From Pseudomonas lutea (GTDB lineage: Bacteria > Pseudomonadota > Gammaproteobacteria > Pseudomonadales > Pseudomonadaceae): a stretch of DNA of 64,000 nt. The position numbers and the translations under genes are program-made. The DNA lies in assembly GCF_000759445.1 (NCBI RefSeq), contig NZ_JRMB01000002.1:1550001-1614000 (forward strand), in the 5' to 3' direction. The notes below the pieces were generated by a model. The model worked only from the letters and a program-made list of their open reading frames with translations. It was not told the origin of the DNA and did no database searches. Positions 11,633-20,018 of this stretch are shown here, piece by piece; the stretch's first letter is position 1, and each line of letters starts with the position of its first letter.

Positions 11633-11679
11633 TAGTCCTTAGTCCTTAGTCCTTAGTCCTTAGTCCTTAGTCCTTAGTC
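11633..11679. repeat. Heptanucleotide tandem repeat (TAGTCCT, 6.7 copies)
   Basis: Six perfect TAGTCCT units run from 11633 to 11674 and end with a partial TAGTC (11675-11679). The tract is 22 bases beyond the cysQ stop codon, at the end of the REP array. The preceding 30 bases hold looser AGTC/CAGTC repeats. Such a tract is prone to slipped-strand copy-number change. It lies outside any credible reading frame. Confidence 0.95.
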
Positions 11680-11700
11680 AGCGACTTGGAGCAACCTCGA

Positions 11701-12549
11701 TCAGCTCTGGGGCGTGGCCAGATTCAGCAGTGCTTCGCGCCACGGGGCTTCACTTGGCAGGGCCAGGAAATATGAATTCAGCAGCGTATCCCGTGCGGGA
11801 TAGCCGAATGTTGCACCGTCCAGCCCCAACACCACGCCTCCCGCGCCCTCCAGCACGCCTTGGGCAGCGGCGGTGTCCCACTGGGACGTTGGCGCCAGCC
11901 GTGGATAACAATCGGCAGCCCCTTCGGCCAGCAGACAAAACTTCAGGGAACTCCCGATATTGGTCAGTTTCAGTTCACCAACAACTGCCGACAGCCCGGT
12001 CAGCAGCCTTTCCTGCTCGGGGCTGGAATGACGGCGGCTGGCAACCACCGTAAAGGCTTCCCCCGCTGCGGGCTCATCGCGAACGCTGATCGGCGCCAAA
12101 TGCCGTGCATTGTCACTTCGCCATGCCCCAAGCCCCGATCCGCCGAAATAGCAGCGGTTATTCGTAGGCATCGACACAACGCCAAACACCACCCGACCGT
12201 TCTCGATCAATGCAACGTTGACGGTGAACTCTTCGCTGCCGGAGATGAATTCCTTGGTGCCATCCAGCGGATCAACCAGCCACCAGCGTTGCCACTGGCT
12301 GCGTTCGCTTAACGGGATATTGGCGTCTTCTTCCGACAAGATGTGAATACTCGGATCCAGCGCCTTGAGGCCTGCCACCAATACTTCATGGGCGGCAAGA
12401 TCGGCGGCCGTGACAGGCGAGTCGTCCGATTTGACGTTGACTTCAACGCCCGCGCGCCAAAACGGCAGGATAACGTCCCCCGCTTTGCGGCAGAGCTCGA
12501 TCACTGGTTCAAGCAGCGGATGGGGCAATGTGGCAAAAGACAACGTCAT
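11701..12549 (-). CDS. cysQ: 3'(2'),5'-bisphosphate nucleotidase CysQ
   Basis: The 282-residue inositol-monophosphatase-family enzyme contains the metal-binding motif WLVDPLDGTKEFI and the C-terminal WDTAAAQGVLEGAGG. It hydrolyses 3'-phosphoadenosine-5'-phosphate, released during sulfate assimilation, to AMP. The start overlaps the nudE stop by four bases (ATGA on the minus strand), so the two genes are co-translated. The 3' end faces the heptanucleotide tract and REP array. Confidence 0.94.
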   Translation of the reverse strand: MTLSFATLPHPLLEPVIELCRKAGDVILPFWRAGVEVNVKSDDSPVTAADLAAHEVLVAGLKALDPSIHILSEEDANIPLSERSQWQRWWLVDPLDGTKEFISGSEEFTVNVALIENGRVVFGVVSMPTNNRCYFGGSGLGAWRSDNARHLAPISVRDEPAAGEAFTVVASRRHSSPEQERLLTGLSAVVGELKLTNIGSSLKFCLLAEGAADCYPRLAPTSQWDTAAAQGVLEGAGGVVLGLDGATFGYPARDTLLNSYFLALPSEAPWREALLNLATPQS

Positions 12550-13112
12550 GGCAAAAACTCCCCGCGCTCAGACAGAAGGTCTCGAGCCAGGTAAAGCGCC
12601 GCCAGGGCACGGCCTTCGGTAAATTGCGGGTTCTGGACCAGGCTGGAAAGCTCACGCAGGTTGACCTTGTCGACGCGCATTGGCTCAGGCTCGTCTCCGG
12701 GCAAGCTTTCTTCGTAGAGATCAGTCGCCAGAACCACCTGAATCTTTTGGCTCATATAACCCGGCGACAGCGACAGCTCGGTCAGATGCACCAGCGTCCG
12801 GGCGCCGTAGCCAGCTTCTTCCTTGAGCTCGCGATTGGCAGCGGCCAGTACATCCTCGCCCGGCTCGATCAAACCTTTGGGCAGCGACAGTTCGTATTGA
12901 TCGGTGCCGCCGCAGTATTCCTCGATCAGCACAGCGTGATCGGCATCCAGCATCGCAACGATCATCACCGCGCCATAGCCGCTCCCGCTGCCAACCAGTC
13001 GCTCATAGGTTCGTTCGACACCATTGGAAAAGCGCAACTGCACTTCTTCAACGCGGAACAGACGGCTGCTCGCGACGATTTCGCGGGAGAGAACGGTAGG
13101 TTTCTGCTGCAT
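12546..13112 (-). CDS. nudE: ADP compounds hydrolase NudE (Nudix)
   Basis: The 188-residue protein has a complete Nudix box, G-x5-E-x7-REL-KEE-AGYG (starting GLIEPGEDVLAA), and the NudE-type N-terminus. The family hydrolyses ADP-ribose, NADH and Ap3A/Ap2A to AMP plus a sugar phosphate. It is the first gene of nudE-cysQ, so the operon handles two sources of adenosine phosphates. It diverges from yrfG, with 95 bases between the starts. Confidence 0.93.
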   Translation of the reverse strand: MQQKPTVLSREIVASSRLFRVEEVQLRFSNGVERTYERLVGSGSGYGAVMIVAMLDADHAVLIEEYCGGTDQYELSLPKGLIEPGEDVLAAANRELKEEAGYGARTLVHLTELSLSPGYMSQKIQVVLATDLYEESLPGDEPEPMRVDKVNLRELSSLVQNPQFTEGRALAALYLARDLLSERGEFLP

Positions 13113-13207
13113 GACGAGCTCCTTGGCGTTGACGGGTTACTATACCGTGGCTTTTGCGGATGTCTTCGCCGCAATCCCACGCACCTCTCCAACGCCGAGT
13201 GACTTGT

Positions 13208-13870
13208 ATGCCTTCTTTGCCCTGGCGCGATATCGACACCGTCCTGCTGGATATGGACGGCACCCTGCTCGACCTGCACTTTGACAACCATTTCTGGCTG
13301 GAGCATTTGCCCAAGCGCTATGCGCAGGTGCACGGGATCAGCTTGGCGATGGCACAACTTGAACTGATGCCGCTTTTCGAGAAAAACGCCGGCACGCTCA
13401 ACTGGTACTGCACTGATTTCTGGAGCGCAGAACTGAACCTGCCGGTGAAGAACCTCAAAGTCGAGATCGCCCACCTTATTGCCCTGCGTCCTGACGCCGA
13501 AACCTTTCTCGCTGCCATCAAGCAGGCCGGAAAGCGGGTGATCATGATCACCAATGCCCACCGCGACTCACTGTCGCTGAAGATGGAAAGGCTGGAGCTG
13601 GCCCCGTACTTCGAGCGCCTGATCAGCTCCCACGACTACGGTTATCCCAAAGAACATCCACAGTTCTGGGACGCCTTACAGGCTGACATTGAATTCGATC
13701 CGGCGCGGAGCCTGTTCATCGACGACACCTTGCCCATTCTTCGCAGCGCTGGCCGCTACGGCATCGGTTATCTGCTGGCTGTCAGTGAGCCGGACAGCCG
13801 CAAAGGCCCCAAGGACACCGAGGAGTTCGAGGCCGTTGAAGACTATCGGACATTAATCCAAGGCTTATAA
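13208..13870 (+). CDS. yrfG: GMP/IMP nucleotidase YrfG (HAD superfamily)
   Basis: The 220-residue HAD phosphatase has motif I DMDGTLLD, motif II ITNAH, the motif III lysine in YPKEHP and motif IV FIDDTLPILRSA. YrfG acts on purine nucleotide monophosphates. ATG at 13208 begins just before the conserved LPWRDIDTVLLDMDGTL. The frame stays open back to 13154, but that extension overlaps the promoter space shared with nudE. A REPIN follows the stop. Confidence 0.9.
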   Translation: MPSLPWRDIDTVLLDMDGTLLDLHFDNHFWLEHLPKRYAQVHGISLAMAQLELMPLFEKNAGTLNWYCTDFWSAELNLPVKNLKVEIAHLIALRPDAETFLAAIKQAGKRVIMITNAHRDSLSLKMERLELAPYFERLISSHDYGYPKEHPQFWDALQADIEFDPARSLFIDDTLPILRSAGRYGIGYLLAVSEPDSRKGPKDTEEFEAVEDYRTLIQGL

Positions 13871-13885
13871 ACTGCGCGTAACGAC

Positions 13886-13972
13886 TGTAGGAGCGCGCTT
13901 GCCCGCGAAAAATCGTACACCCGATAAAGAATGACCGGATGGACGATTTTCGTGGGCAAGCGCGCTCCTACA
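13886..13972. repeat. REPIN (inverted REP pair)
   Basis: GTAGGAGCGCGCTTGCCCGC at the left is followed about 60 bases later by its inverse, GGGCAAGCGCGCTCCTAC. Both halves belong to the same REP family. The element sits between the convergent yrfG and BON-LysM genes. Confidence 0.9.
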
Positions 13973-14029
13973 ATGGGTTGCCATACGATCAGTGCGAATA
14001 CCGATTGCACTGTTAATGCGACCGCCGCC

Positions 14030-14476
14030 TTACTCAGGAATACGCAGAACCTGACCCGGGTAGATCTTGTTCACGTCCTTAAGCATCGGCTTGTTGGCGT
14101 CGAAGATCTTCTGGTACTTGTTGGCGTCGCCATACACGCGCTTCGAAATAGCGCTAAGCGTATCGCCCGACTCAACAGTCACGAACTTAGCGGCAGTGAC
14201 AGCGGGAGCACCTGCAGCGATGGTCAGCTGGTCATCGACGCTGCCAACACCGGAGATGTTGCCTGCGGCCAGCACGATCTTCTCTTTTTCTTCCTGACTG
14301 GCGACTTCGCCAGTCAATGTGATCTTGTCGCCTTCAACCGTTGCATGGACGTTGGGATTGCCCAAACCGACTGTCTCGATGTGCTTTTTCAACTCATCGC
14401 TGGCATTGGCGTTTCCGGGAGTGAGCAGGTCGATAAGCTTCTCGCCGGCTTCTTTCACAAAACTGAACAAACTCAT
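14030..14476 (-). CDS. kbp: BON-LysM peptidoglycan-binding protein (YgaU/Kbp type)
   Basis: The 148-residue protein has a BON domain (about 25-90) and a C-terminal LysM domain (about 98-147, [19 protein letters not shown] to [11 protein letters not shown]), the architecture and length of E. coli YgaU/Kbp. Kbp is a potassium-binding protein; LysM domains also bind peptidoglycan. There is no signal peptide, so the location is uncertain. ATG at 14476 has an ideal AAGGAG 6 bases upstream; the longer open frame to 14899 crosses the LysR gene. Confidence 0.9.
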   Translation of the reverse strand: MSLFSFVKEAGEKLIDLLTPGNANASDELKKHIETVGLGNPNVHATVEGDKITLTGEVASQEEKEKIVLAAGNISGVGSVDDQLTIAAGAPAVTAAKFVTVESGDTLSAISKRVYGDANKYQKIFDANKPMLKDVNKIYPGQVLRIPE

Positions 14477-14635
14477 GGGTTTCTCCTTGGGGTCGTTGTG
14501 GTTTCCCGCGCAACATCTGATCCGCTGACATTGCCCGACAAAGGTCCGACCCGCTTCGCTGCGCCAAGGTTTCAAGCCATTCGACGCTCGGTCGCGATAA
14601 ACTCCGCCGGCCAGCCTGCGTCTCAAGGAGTGACG

Positions 14636-15523
14636 ATGGACATCAAACAGCTGAAATTCCTGATTGCCCTCGACGAGACCCGTCACTTCGGTCAAGCCGC
14701 AGCGCGCTGCCACATCACCCAGCCAACGCTGTCCATGCGCCTGCGCAGCCTGGAAGAAGAGCTGGAACTGCCGTTGGTCAATCGCGGCCAGCGTTTTGAA
14801 GGATTCACGGCGCCAGGCGAACGGGTGCTGGCGTGGGCACGCACGGTCCTGGCGGCATATGACGGCCTGCAGGCCGAAGCAGCGGCGTGCCGCGGGCATC
14901 TGGTCGGCACTCTACGACTGGGCGTGGTGCCGCTCTCAAACTTCGATCCACTGCCCTTGTTGCAGCGCCTGCACGCGTTGCACCCGAATATGCGCTACGA
15001 GCTTTCGTCGCTGAGCTCGGAACAGATCCTTGACCAACTGGCGAGCAATCGGCTGGACCTCGGGGTGTCTTATCTGGACCGCCTCGACACCGACCGCTTC
15101 GATTCGCTGCAGCTGGCAGAAACCCGAATGGGTTTGATGTACGACCAGCGTTATTTCAGCTTTGAGCAACCGACCTCCAGCTGGGAGAGCCTGACCGAGC
15201 TTCCCTTGGGGCTGCTCACCAGCGGCATGCATTTTCGACAATCAATCGATCACAACTTCCACAGCCGCGGCCTGCATCCGACGCCGATCATCCAAACCGA
15301 TGCCGTGCATCAATTGCTTCAAGCGGTGCATGGCGGATTCTGTTGCGCGATCATGCCGCTGGATGGAGGCCTTGAATCGCTCACCGAGCATCTGCGGCTG
15401 CAGCCTATTGAAGAAGCCCAGACCCTGGCGCGCCTCGGCCTGATCATGCGCCGCTCTGCCCCGCGTTCTGCGCTCGCCGAGGCCTGCCTGGCGCTCTACC
15501 ACACGATGATGGAAGGTTCTTGA
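14636..15523 (+). CDS. LysR-family transcriptional regulator
   Basis: The 295-residue protein has an N-terminal winged HTH ([40 protein letters not shown], shown here as positions 1-40) and a substrate-binding effector domain from about 90. AAGGAG lies 9 bases before the ATG. It diverges from the BON-LysM gene and is followed 94 bases later by fdhD, so it may control the fdhD-molybdoenzyme pair. The effector is unknown. Confidence 0.88.
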   Translation: MDIKQLKFLIALDETRHFGQAAARCHITQPTLSMRLRSLEEELELPLVNRGQRFEGFTAPGERVLAWARTVLAAYDGLQAEAAACRGHLVGTLRLGVVPLSNFDPLPLLQRLHALHPNMRYELSSLSSEQILDQLASNRLDLGVSYLDRLDTDRFDSLQLAETRMGLMYDQRYFSFEQPTSSWESLTELPLGLLTSGMHFRQSIDHNFHSRGLHPTPIIQTDAVHQLLQAVHGGFCCAIMPLDGGLESLTEHLRLQPIEEAQTLARLGLIMRRSAPRSALAEACLALYHTMMEGS

Positions 15524-15617
15524 TCGACGTCATCTATCGGGGCATCAGTACTAGCAATTAGACGTTATCCCACCGGGAGCCTAGGCTTACGCCTATTCAA
15601 TCTGCCGGTAATTCCCG

Positions 15618-16457
15618 ATGCACGCCAAGTACACGGAGTCTACGGCGCCTGCACCCAAGCTGCCCGCGCCCGCCGCAAGCCAGTCTTACAGTTATTCAAA
15701 CCTTGAACATGACGTCAGCGAGCCCAACGTGCTTGCCGAGGAAGTGGCGTTGGCGATCGCTTACAACGGCATCAGCCAGGCGGTCATGCTGGTCACACCC
15801 TCCGATCTGGAAGACTTCATCGTCGGCTTCAGTATCGGCAGCGGCATCATCGAATCCCCGGATGAAATCTACGACGTCAAGCTCGGCGGTTGTGGTTCTG
15901 CCCAGACAGCAGAAGTCGAAATCGCCAGCCGCGCGTTCTGGAATTTGAAGACTCAACGTCGGCAACTGGCCGGCACCAGCGGCTGCGGTTTGTGCGGTGT
16001 TGAAGCAGTCGAACAGGCGCTGCCTGAACTCAACGTGTTGCCAGGCGCTCCGCTGCCTCCCGCTGAATGGCTCAAGGGCCTGCGCGCGCGCATGGGCGAG
16101 TTTCAGCCACTGGGTGAACACTGCGGCGCCGTCCATGCAGCGATGTTCATGGACGCTCGCGGTGAAATTCTTTTAGGTCGCGAAGACATCGGCCGACATA
16201 ACGCACTGGACAAGCTGATCGGCGCACTGATTCGCCAGAACATCCCGACCACGGGCGGGCTGGCCATCGTCACTAGCCGTTGCAGTCTCGAATTGATTCA
16301 AAAAGTACTCCGTGCCGGTATCCAGACCCTTGTCAGCCTGTCATCGCCCACCGGGCTGGCGCTGCAATGGGCTCGCCGCCACAACCTCAACCTCATTCAT
16401 CTGCCTAAACACAGTGCGCCGCGGGTTTACAGTCCCGCGTTGGAGAATCAAGCGTGA
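15618..16457 (+). CDS. fdhD: Formate dehydrogenase accessory sulfurtransferase FdhD
   Basis: The 279-residue protein carries the sulfur-transfer motif GTSGCGLCG (C123 and C126) and GREDIGRHNALDKLIG near 190, both diagnostic of FdhD. FdhD passes sulfur from IscS to the molybdenum cofactor of formate-dehydrogenase-type enzymes. Its stop overlaps the GTG start of the downstream molybdoenzyme by four bases, strong evidence that this enzyme is its client. Confidence 0.94.
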   Translation: MHAKYTESTAPAPKLPAPAASQSYSYSNLEHDVSEPNVLAEEVALAIAYNGISQAVMLVTPSDLEDFIVGFSIGSGIIESPDEIYDVKLGGCGSAQTAEVEIASRAFWNLKTQRRQLAGTSGCGLCGVEAVEQALPELNVLPGAPLPPAEWLKGLRARMGEFQPLGEHCGAVHAAMFMDARGEILLGREDIGRHNALDKLIGALIRQNIPTTGGLAIVTSRCSLELIQKVLRAGIQTLVSLSSPTGLALQWARRHNLNLIHLPKHSAPRVYSPALENQA

Positions 16458-18790
16458 GCATGCATAAAGAAGCCGACAAGGTATCGACCCCCCGCTTCAA
16501 GCCCTACAAAGGCCCGGCCGGCGGATGGGGCGCATTGATCAGCGTCGCCCACTTCTGGCTGACCAGCGACAACGCCCTGAAAAACATCCGTACCATGCTT
16601 AAAACCAACCAGAACGGCGGTTTTGACTGCCCGGGTTGCGCATGGGGCGATTCGCCGGAAGGTGGCATGGTCAAGTTCTGCGAGAACGGCGCCAAGGCAG
16701 TGAACTGGGAAGCGACCAAGCGCCGCGTCGACCCGTCTTTCTTCGCCCGCTACAGCGTCAGTTCGCTGCTCGAGCAAAGTGATTACTGGCTGGAATATCA
16801 GGGCCGCCTGACCGAGCCAATGGTGTACGACGCCCCGTCCGATCGCTACAAGCCTATCGCGTGGGACGACGCTTTCGCGCTGATTGCCAAGCATCTGAAC
16901 AACCTGCCAAGCCCGAACATGGCCGAGTTTTACACCTCCGGCCGCGCCAGTAATGAAGCGGCGTATCTCTATCAGTTGTTCGTGCGCGCTTACGGTACCA
17001 ACAACTTTCCCGACTGCTCGAACATGTGCCACGAGGCCAGCGGCGTTGCGTTGTCGCAAAGCGTTGGCGTAGGCAAAGGCACTGTGACGTTCGACGACTT
17101 CGAACATGCGGACGCGATTTTTGTTCTCGGCCAGAACCCAGGGACCAACCACCCGCGCATGCTTGAACCACTACGCGAAGCGGTCAAGCGCGGCGCTCAA
17201 GTGGTCTGCGTCAACCCGCTGAAAGAGCGCGGCCTGGAACGTTTCCAGCACCCTCAGCACCCGCTGGAAATGTTGAGCAACGGTTCGGAGCCGACCAATA
17301 CCGCGTACTTCCGTCCGGCACTGGGCGGCGACATGGCCTTGCTGCGCGGCATGGCCAAATTTCTGCTGCAGTGGGAGCGTGAAGCTCAGGCGAAGAATGA
17401 GGAGTCGGTGTTCGACCATGCGTTCCTCAACGAACACACCAATGGCGTGCTGGAATACCTGGCCGCTATCGATGACACCTCGTGGGAATTCATTGTCGAG
17501 CAATCCGGGCTGCCACTGACGGACATCGAGCGCGCTGCGCGGATGTATGCCAAAGGCAAGAACGTGATCATGTGCTGGGCGATGGGTATCACCCAGCATC
17601 GTCACTCGGTGCCCACCATCCAGGAAGTCTCCAACCTGATGTTGCTGCGCGGCAACATCGGCAAGCCAGGCGCAGGCCTGTGTCCGGTACGCGGTCACAG
17701 TAACGTGCAGGGCGACCGCACAATGGGTATCAACGAGCGTCCGCCGGCGTTCTTCCTTGATGCGCTGGAAAAGCGCTTCGACTTCAAAGTCCCGCGCGAA
17801 AACGGCCACAACGTTGTTGAAGCCATCCACGCCATGCTCGAAGGCCGCGCGAAGGTCTTCATCGGCCTGGGCGGCAACTTTGCTCAAGCGACGCCGGACA
17901 GCCCGCGTACATTTGAAGCGTTGAGCAACTGCGACCTGACGGTGCAGATCAGCACCAAGCTCAACCGCAGCCACTTGGCGCATGGCAAGGAAGCACTGAT
18001 TCTGCCGTGCTTCGGCCGTACCGACATCGATATCCAGGCCGAAGGGCCGCAAGCCGTGACGGTCGAAGACTCGTTCAGCATGGTTCACGCGTCCAACGGT
18101 CAGCTCAAGCCGCTCTCGCGCCAGATGCGTTCGGAGCCTGCAATTCTGGCCGGCATCGCCAACGCGACGCTGGGCAAGAAGCCTGTGGACTGGCTCTGGC
18201 TGGTGGAAGACTACAGCCGCATCCGCGACCTGATCGCCGACACCATTCCGTCGTTCCAGAACTTCAACGAGAAGATCAAAAATCCGGGCGGTTTCTACCT
18301 GGGCAACGCTGCAGGCTCCCGTCGCTGGAACACGCCAAGTGCGCGCGCCAACTTCAAGGCGAACGTGTTGCCGAGCGATCTGGTTCACGAAAGCGTGCGA
18401 GGCACCGGCATCGTGCCGGACCTGATCATGCAATCGATGCGCTCCCACGACCAGTACAACACCACTATCTATGGCCTGGACGACCGCTATCGCGGCGTGA
18501 AAGGTCAGCGCAACGTGATGTTTGTGAACGAGGCCGACATTATCCGTCTGGGCTTTGTGCCAGGTCAGAAGGCCGACATCATCTCGATCTGGGGTGACAA
18601 CATCGAGCGTCGCGTCAAGGGCTTCACCCTGCTGCCGTTCGACATTCCGGCTGGCCAGGCCGCGGCTTATTACCCGGAAGTAAACCCGCTGGTACCGCTG
18701 GAGAGCGTGGGCGACGGCAGCAGCACGCCGACGTCGAAGTTCGTGGCAATCAAGCTGGAGCGGCATGTTGAGACCGCACGGATCATCTGA
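16454..18790 (+). CDS. FdhF/YdeP-type molybdopterin oxidoreductase
   Basis: The 778-residue protein is a molybdopterin-bis-guanine-dinucleotide oxidoreductase of the FdhF/YdeP branch. It has an N-terminal CPGC pair (C59, C62), the conserved YTSGRASNEA, SNMCHEASG, GQNPGTNHPR and RGHSNVQGDRTMG segments, and a C-terminal dinucleotide-binding domain. YdeP is linked to acid resistance in E. coli; the true substrate is not settled. No other dehydrogenase subunits lie nearby, so it may work alone or with an unlinked partner. The GTG at 16454 overlaps fdhD; an ATG six bases on (16460) is an alternative. Confidence 0.88.
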   Translation: MSMHKEADKVSTPRFKPYKGPAGGWGALISVAHFWLTSDNALKNIRTMLKTNQNGGFDCPGCAWGDSPEGGMVKFCENGAKAVNWEATKRRVDPSFFARYSVSSLLEQSDYWLEYQGRLTEPMVYDAPSDRYKPIAWDDAFALIAKHLNNLPSPNMAEFYTSGRASNEAAYLYQLFVRAYGTNNFPDCSNMCHEASGVALSQSVGVGKGTVTFDDFEHADAIFVLGQNPGTNHPRMLEPLREAVKRGAQVVCVNPLKERGLERFQHPQHPLEMLSNGSEPTNTAYFRPALGGDMALLRGMAKFLLQWEREAQAKNEESVFDHAFLNEHTNGVLEYLAAIDDTSWEFIVEQSGLPLTDIERAARMYAKGKNVIMCWAMGITQHRHSVPTIQEVSNLMLLRGNIGKPGAGLCPVRGHSNVQGDRTMGINERPPAFFLDALEKRFDFKVPRENGHNVVEAIHAMLEGRAKVFIGLGGNFAQATPDSPRTFEALSNCDLTVQISTKLNRSHLAHGKEALILPCFGRTDIDIQAEGPQAVTVEDSFSMVHASNGQLKPLSRQMRSEPAILAGIANATLGKKPVDWLWLVEDYSRIRDLIADTIPSFQNFNEKIKNPGGFYLGNAAGSRRWNTPSARANFKANVLPSDLVHESVRGTGIVPDLIMQSMRSHDQYNTTIYGLDDRYRGVKGQRNVMFVNEADIIRLGFVPGQKADIISIWGDNIERRVKGFTLLPFDIPAGQAAAYYPEVNPLVPLESVGDGSSTPTSKFVAIKLERHVETARII

Positions 18791-18819
18791 TCCGTGCTGC
18801 GAAAATCAACGCCACAAAA

Positions 18820-18852
18820 AAAGGCCCGAGTCGCAAGATTCGGGCCTTTATC
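18820..18852 (+). terminator. Rho-independent terminator after the FdhF-like gene
   Basis: AGGCCCGA and TCGGGCCT form a GC-rich stem around a loop of about 10 bases. It is preceded by a run of seven A and followed by TTTAT. It is 30 bases past the stop codon. The flanking A and T runs could make it work in both directions. Confidence 0.85.
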
Positions 18853-19005
18853 AAGTAGCGTATGACTCGCCAACCCGATTTAGGTTCCCTTGTCAAAACA
18901 ATAAGTTAGCGTTTTGTATACAGGTCGTGTTATTCGTCGGAATTCGATTGTGACATTTTCTTCATAATTGCAGGATCGCGGCGTCATCCCTATGAGCATC
19001 CATAC

Positions 19006-19467
19006 ATGAAGTATTCCTCGATTCTGTTGTTGTCGTTCTCACTGGTCAGCGGTTTTGCCTCAGCAGGCGATAACGTGACGGCCGGCGTGGGCGGTGCATT
19101 GGGTGGGGTACTCGGCTCCGTCGTCGGCCAGCAGGTCGGCGGCAGCACAGGTTCGGCCATTGGCGCCGGGCTTGGCGGCGCAGCCGGTGGCGCAGTGGGC
19201 GCCAACCGTCGCAACCGTACCGAAGCCGCCATCGGCGGCGGCCTGGGCGCTGCAGGCGGCAACGTCATTGGCCGCAGCGTTGGTGGCAGCACCGGCAGCC
19301 TGATCGGTGCAGCAGCGGGCGGCGGCGCCGGCGGTGCACTCGGTAACTACATGGGCGACGAAAGCCGCCGTGACGACGACCGTGGTCGTGGCTACCGTGG
19401 CGATCGCCGCGACTACAAGCATGGCCGTGGCCACGCATATGGCCATCGCAAGCACCATCGCGACTGA
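19006..19467 (+). CDS. Secreted glycine-zipper protein with a charged, His/Arg-rich tail
   Basis: The 153-residue protein has a signal peptide (about 1-20, cleavage after GFASA), then about 90 residues of glycine-zipper repeats (GGALGG, GAGLGGAAGG, GGGLGAAGG) that should form membrane-inserting helices. Residues about 117-153 are a hydrophilic tail rich in Arg, Asp, His and Gly (RRDDDRGRG, HGRGHAYGHRKHH). Similar proteins occur widely in Pseudomonas without a proven role. The two near-identical zipper halves suggest an internal duplication. A terminator follows. Confidence 0.8.
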   Translation: MKYSSILLLSFSLVSGFASAGDNVTAGVGGALGGVLGSVVGQQVGGSTGSAIGAGLGGAAGGAVGANRRNRTEAAIGGGLGAAGGNVIGRSVGGSTGSLIGAAAGGGAGGALGNYMGDESRRDDDRGRGYRGDRRDYKHGRGHAYGHRKHHRD

Positions 19468-19505
19468 GACTGACGAGCAGGACGCTCGTGTCTGATCCGC
19501 TGAAC

Positions 19506-19536
19506 ACCGGCCGCCGATAACGCGGCCGGTTTCATT
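19506..19536 (+). terminator. Rho-independent terminator after the glycine-zipper gene
   Basis: ACCGGCCGC (19506-19514) and GCGGCCGGT (19522-19530) form a perfect 9-bp stem with a 7-base loop, followed by TTCATTT. It sits between two convergent genes. Confidence 0.8.
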
Positions 19537-19965
19537 TCAGGGCACCAGACGCTCAAGCGCCTGCCGCAACCCTGCAGGTATCGGCGCCGGCTGATTCGTC
19601 CCTCGATCCACAAACACGTGCACGAAACGCCCTGCCGCGCGCGCCTCCTCCTCACCCGCTCTGAACACTGCCAGCTCATATTGCACCGAACTGTTGCCCA
19701 GCTTGCCCACCCGCAGGCCAACCTCAATGGGCTCTGGATACGCGACCGAGGCAAAGTAGTCGCATGACGAACTCACCACAAAACCCACGACCGCGCCGTC
19801 GTGAATGTCCAGCCCGCCCTGCTCGATGAGGTAGGTATTCACGGTGCTGTCGAAAAAGCTGTAGTAGGTGACGTTGTTGATGTGGCCATAGACATCGTTG
19901 TCGTGCCAGCGCGTCACGACCGGCTGGAAGTGGCGATAGTCGGCGCGCTGTGGTGTGTCGTTCAT
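19537..19965 (-). CDS. Acyl-CoA thioesterase, 4-hydroxybenzoyl-CoA thioesterase type
   Basis: The 142-residue hotdog protein has the catalytic signature RWHDNDVYGHINNVTYYSFFD, with the conserved Asp-x-Tyr-Gly-His-x-Asn core of the YbgC/4HBT group. ATG at 19965 is chosen because homology begins at once and GGAGGGAG lies upstream; the frame runs open to 20157 but that part overlaps recQ. It follows recQ in the same direction with a 53-base gap. The substrate is unknown. Confidence 0.87.
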   Translation of the reverse strand: MNDTPQRADYRHFQPVVTRWHDNDVYGHINNVTYYSFFDSTVNTYLIEQGGLDIHDGAVVGFVVSSSCDYFASVAYPEPIEVGLRVGKLGNSSVQYELAVFRAGEEEARAAGRFVHVFVDRGTNQPAPIPAGLRQALERLVP

Positions 19966-20018
19966 GTGGCTCCCTCCGGTTTGTCTGTCGTATTGCCTGG
20001 TTATGCAAGCCGCGAGCG

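Noticed and set aside
14477..14899. N-terminal extension of the BON-LysM gene
   Set aside because: It would overlap the divergent LysR gene, and the ATG at 14476 has a near-perfect ribosome site and the known family start.
17171..18766. 531-codon minus-strand frame within the FdhF-like gene
   Set aside because: It is antisense to a clear molybdoenzyme, with no ribosome site or family features.
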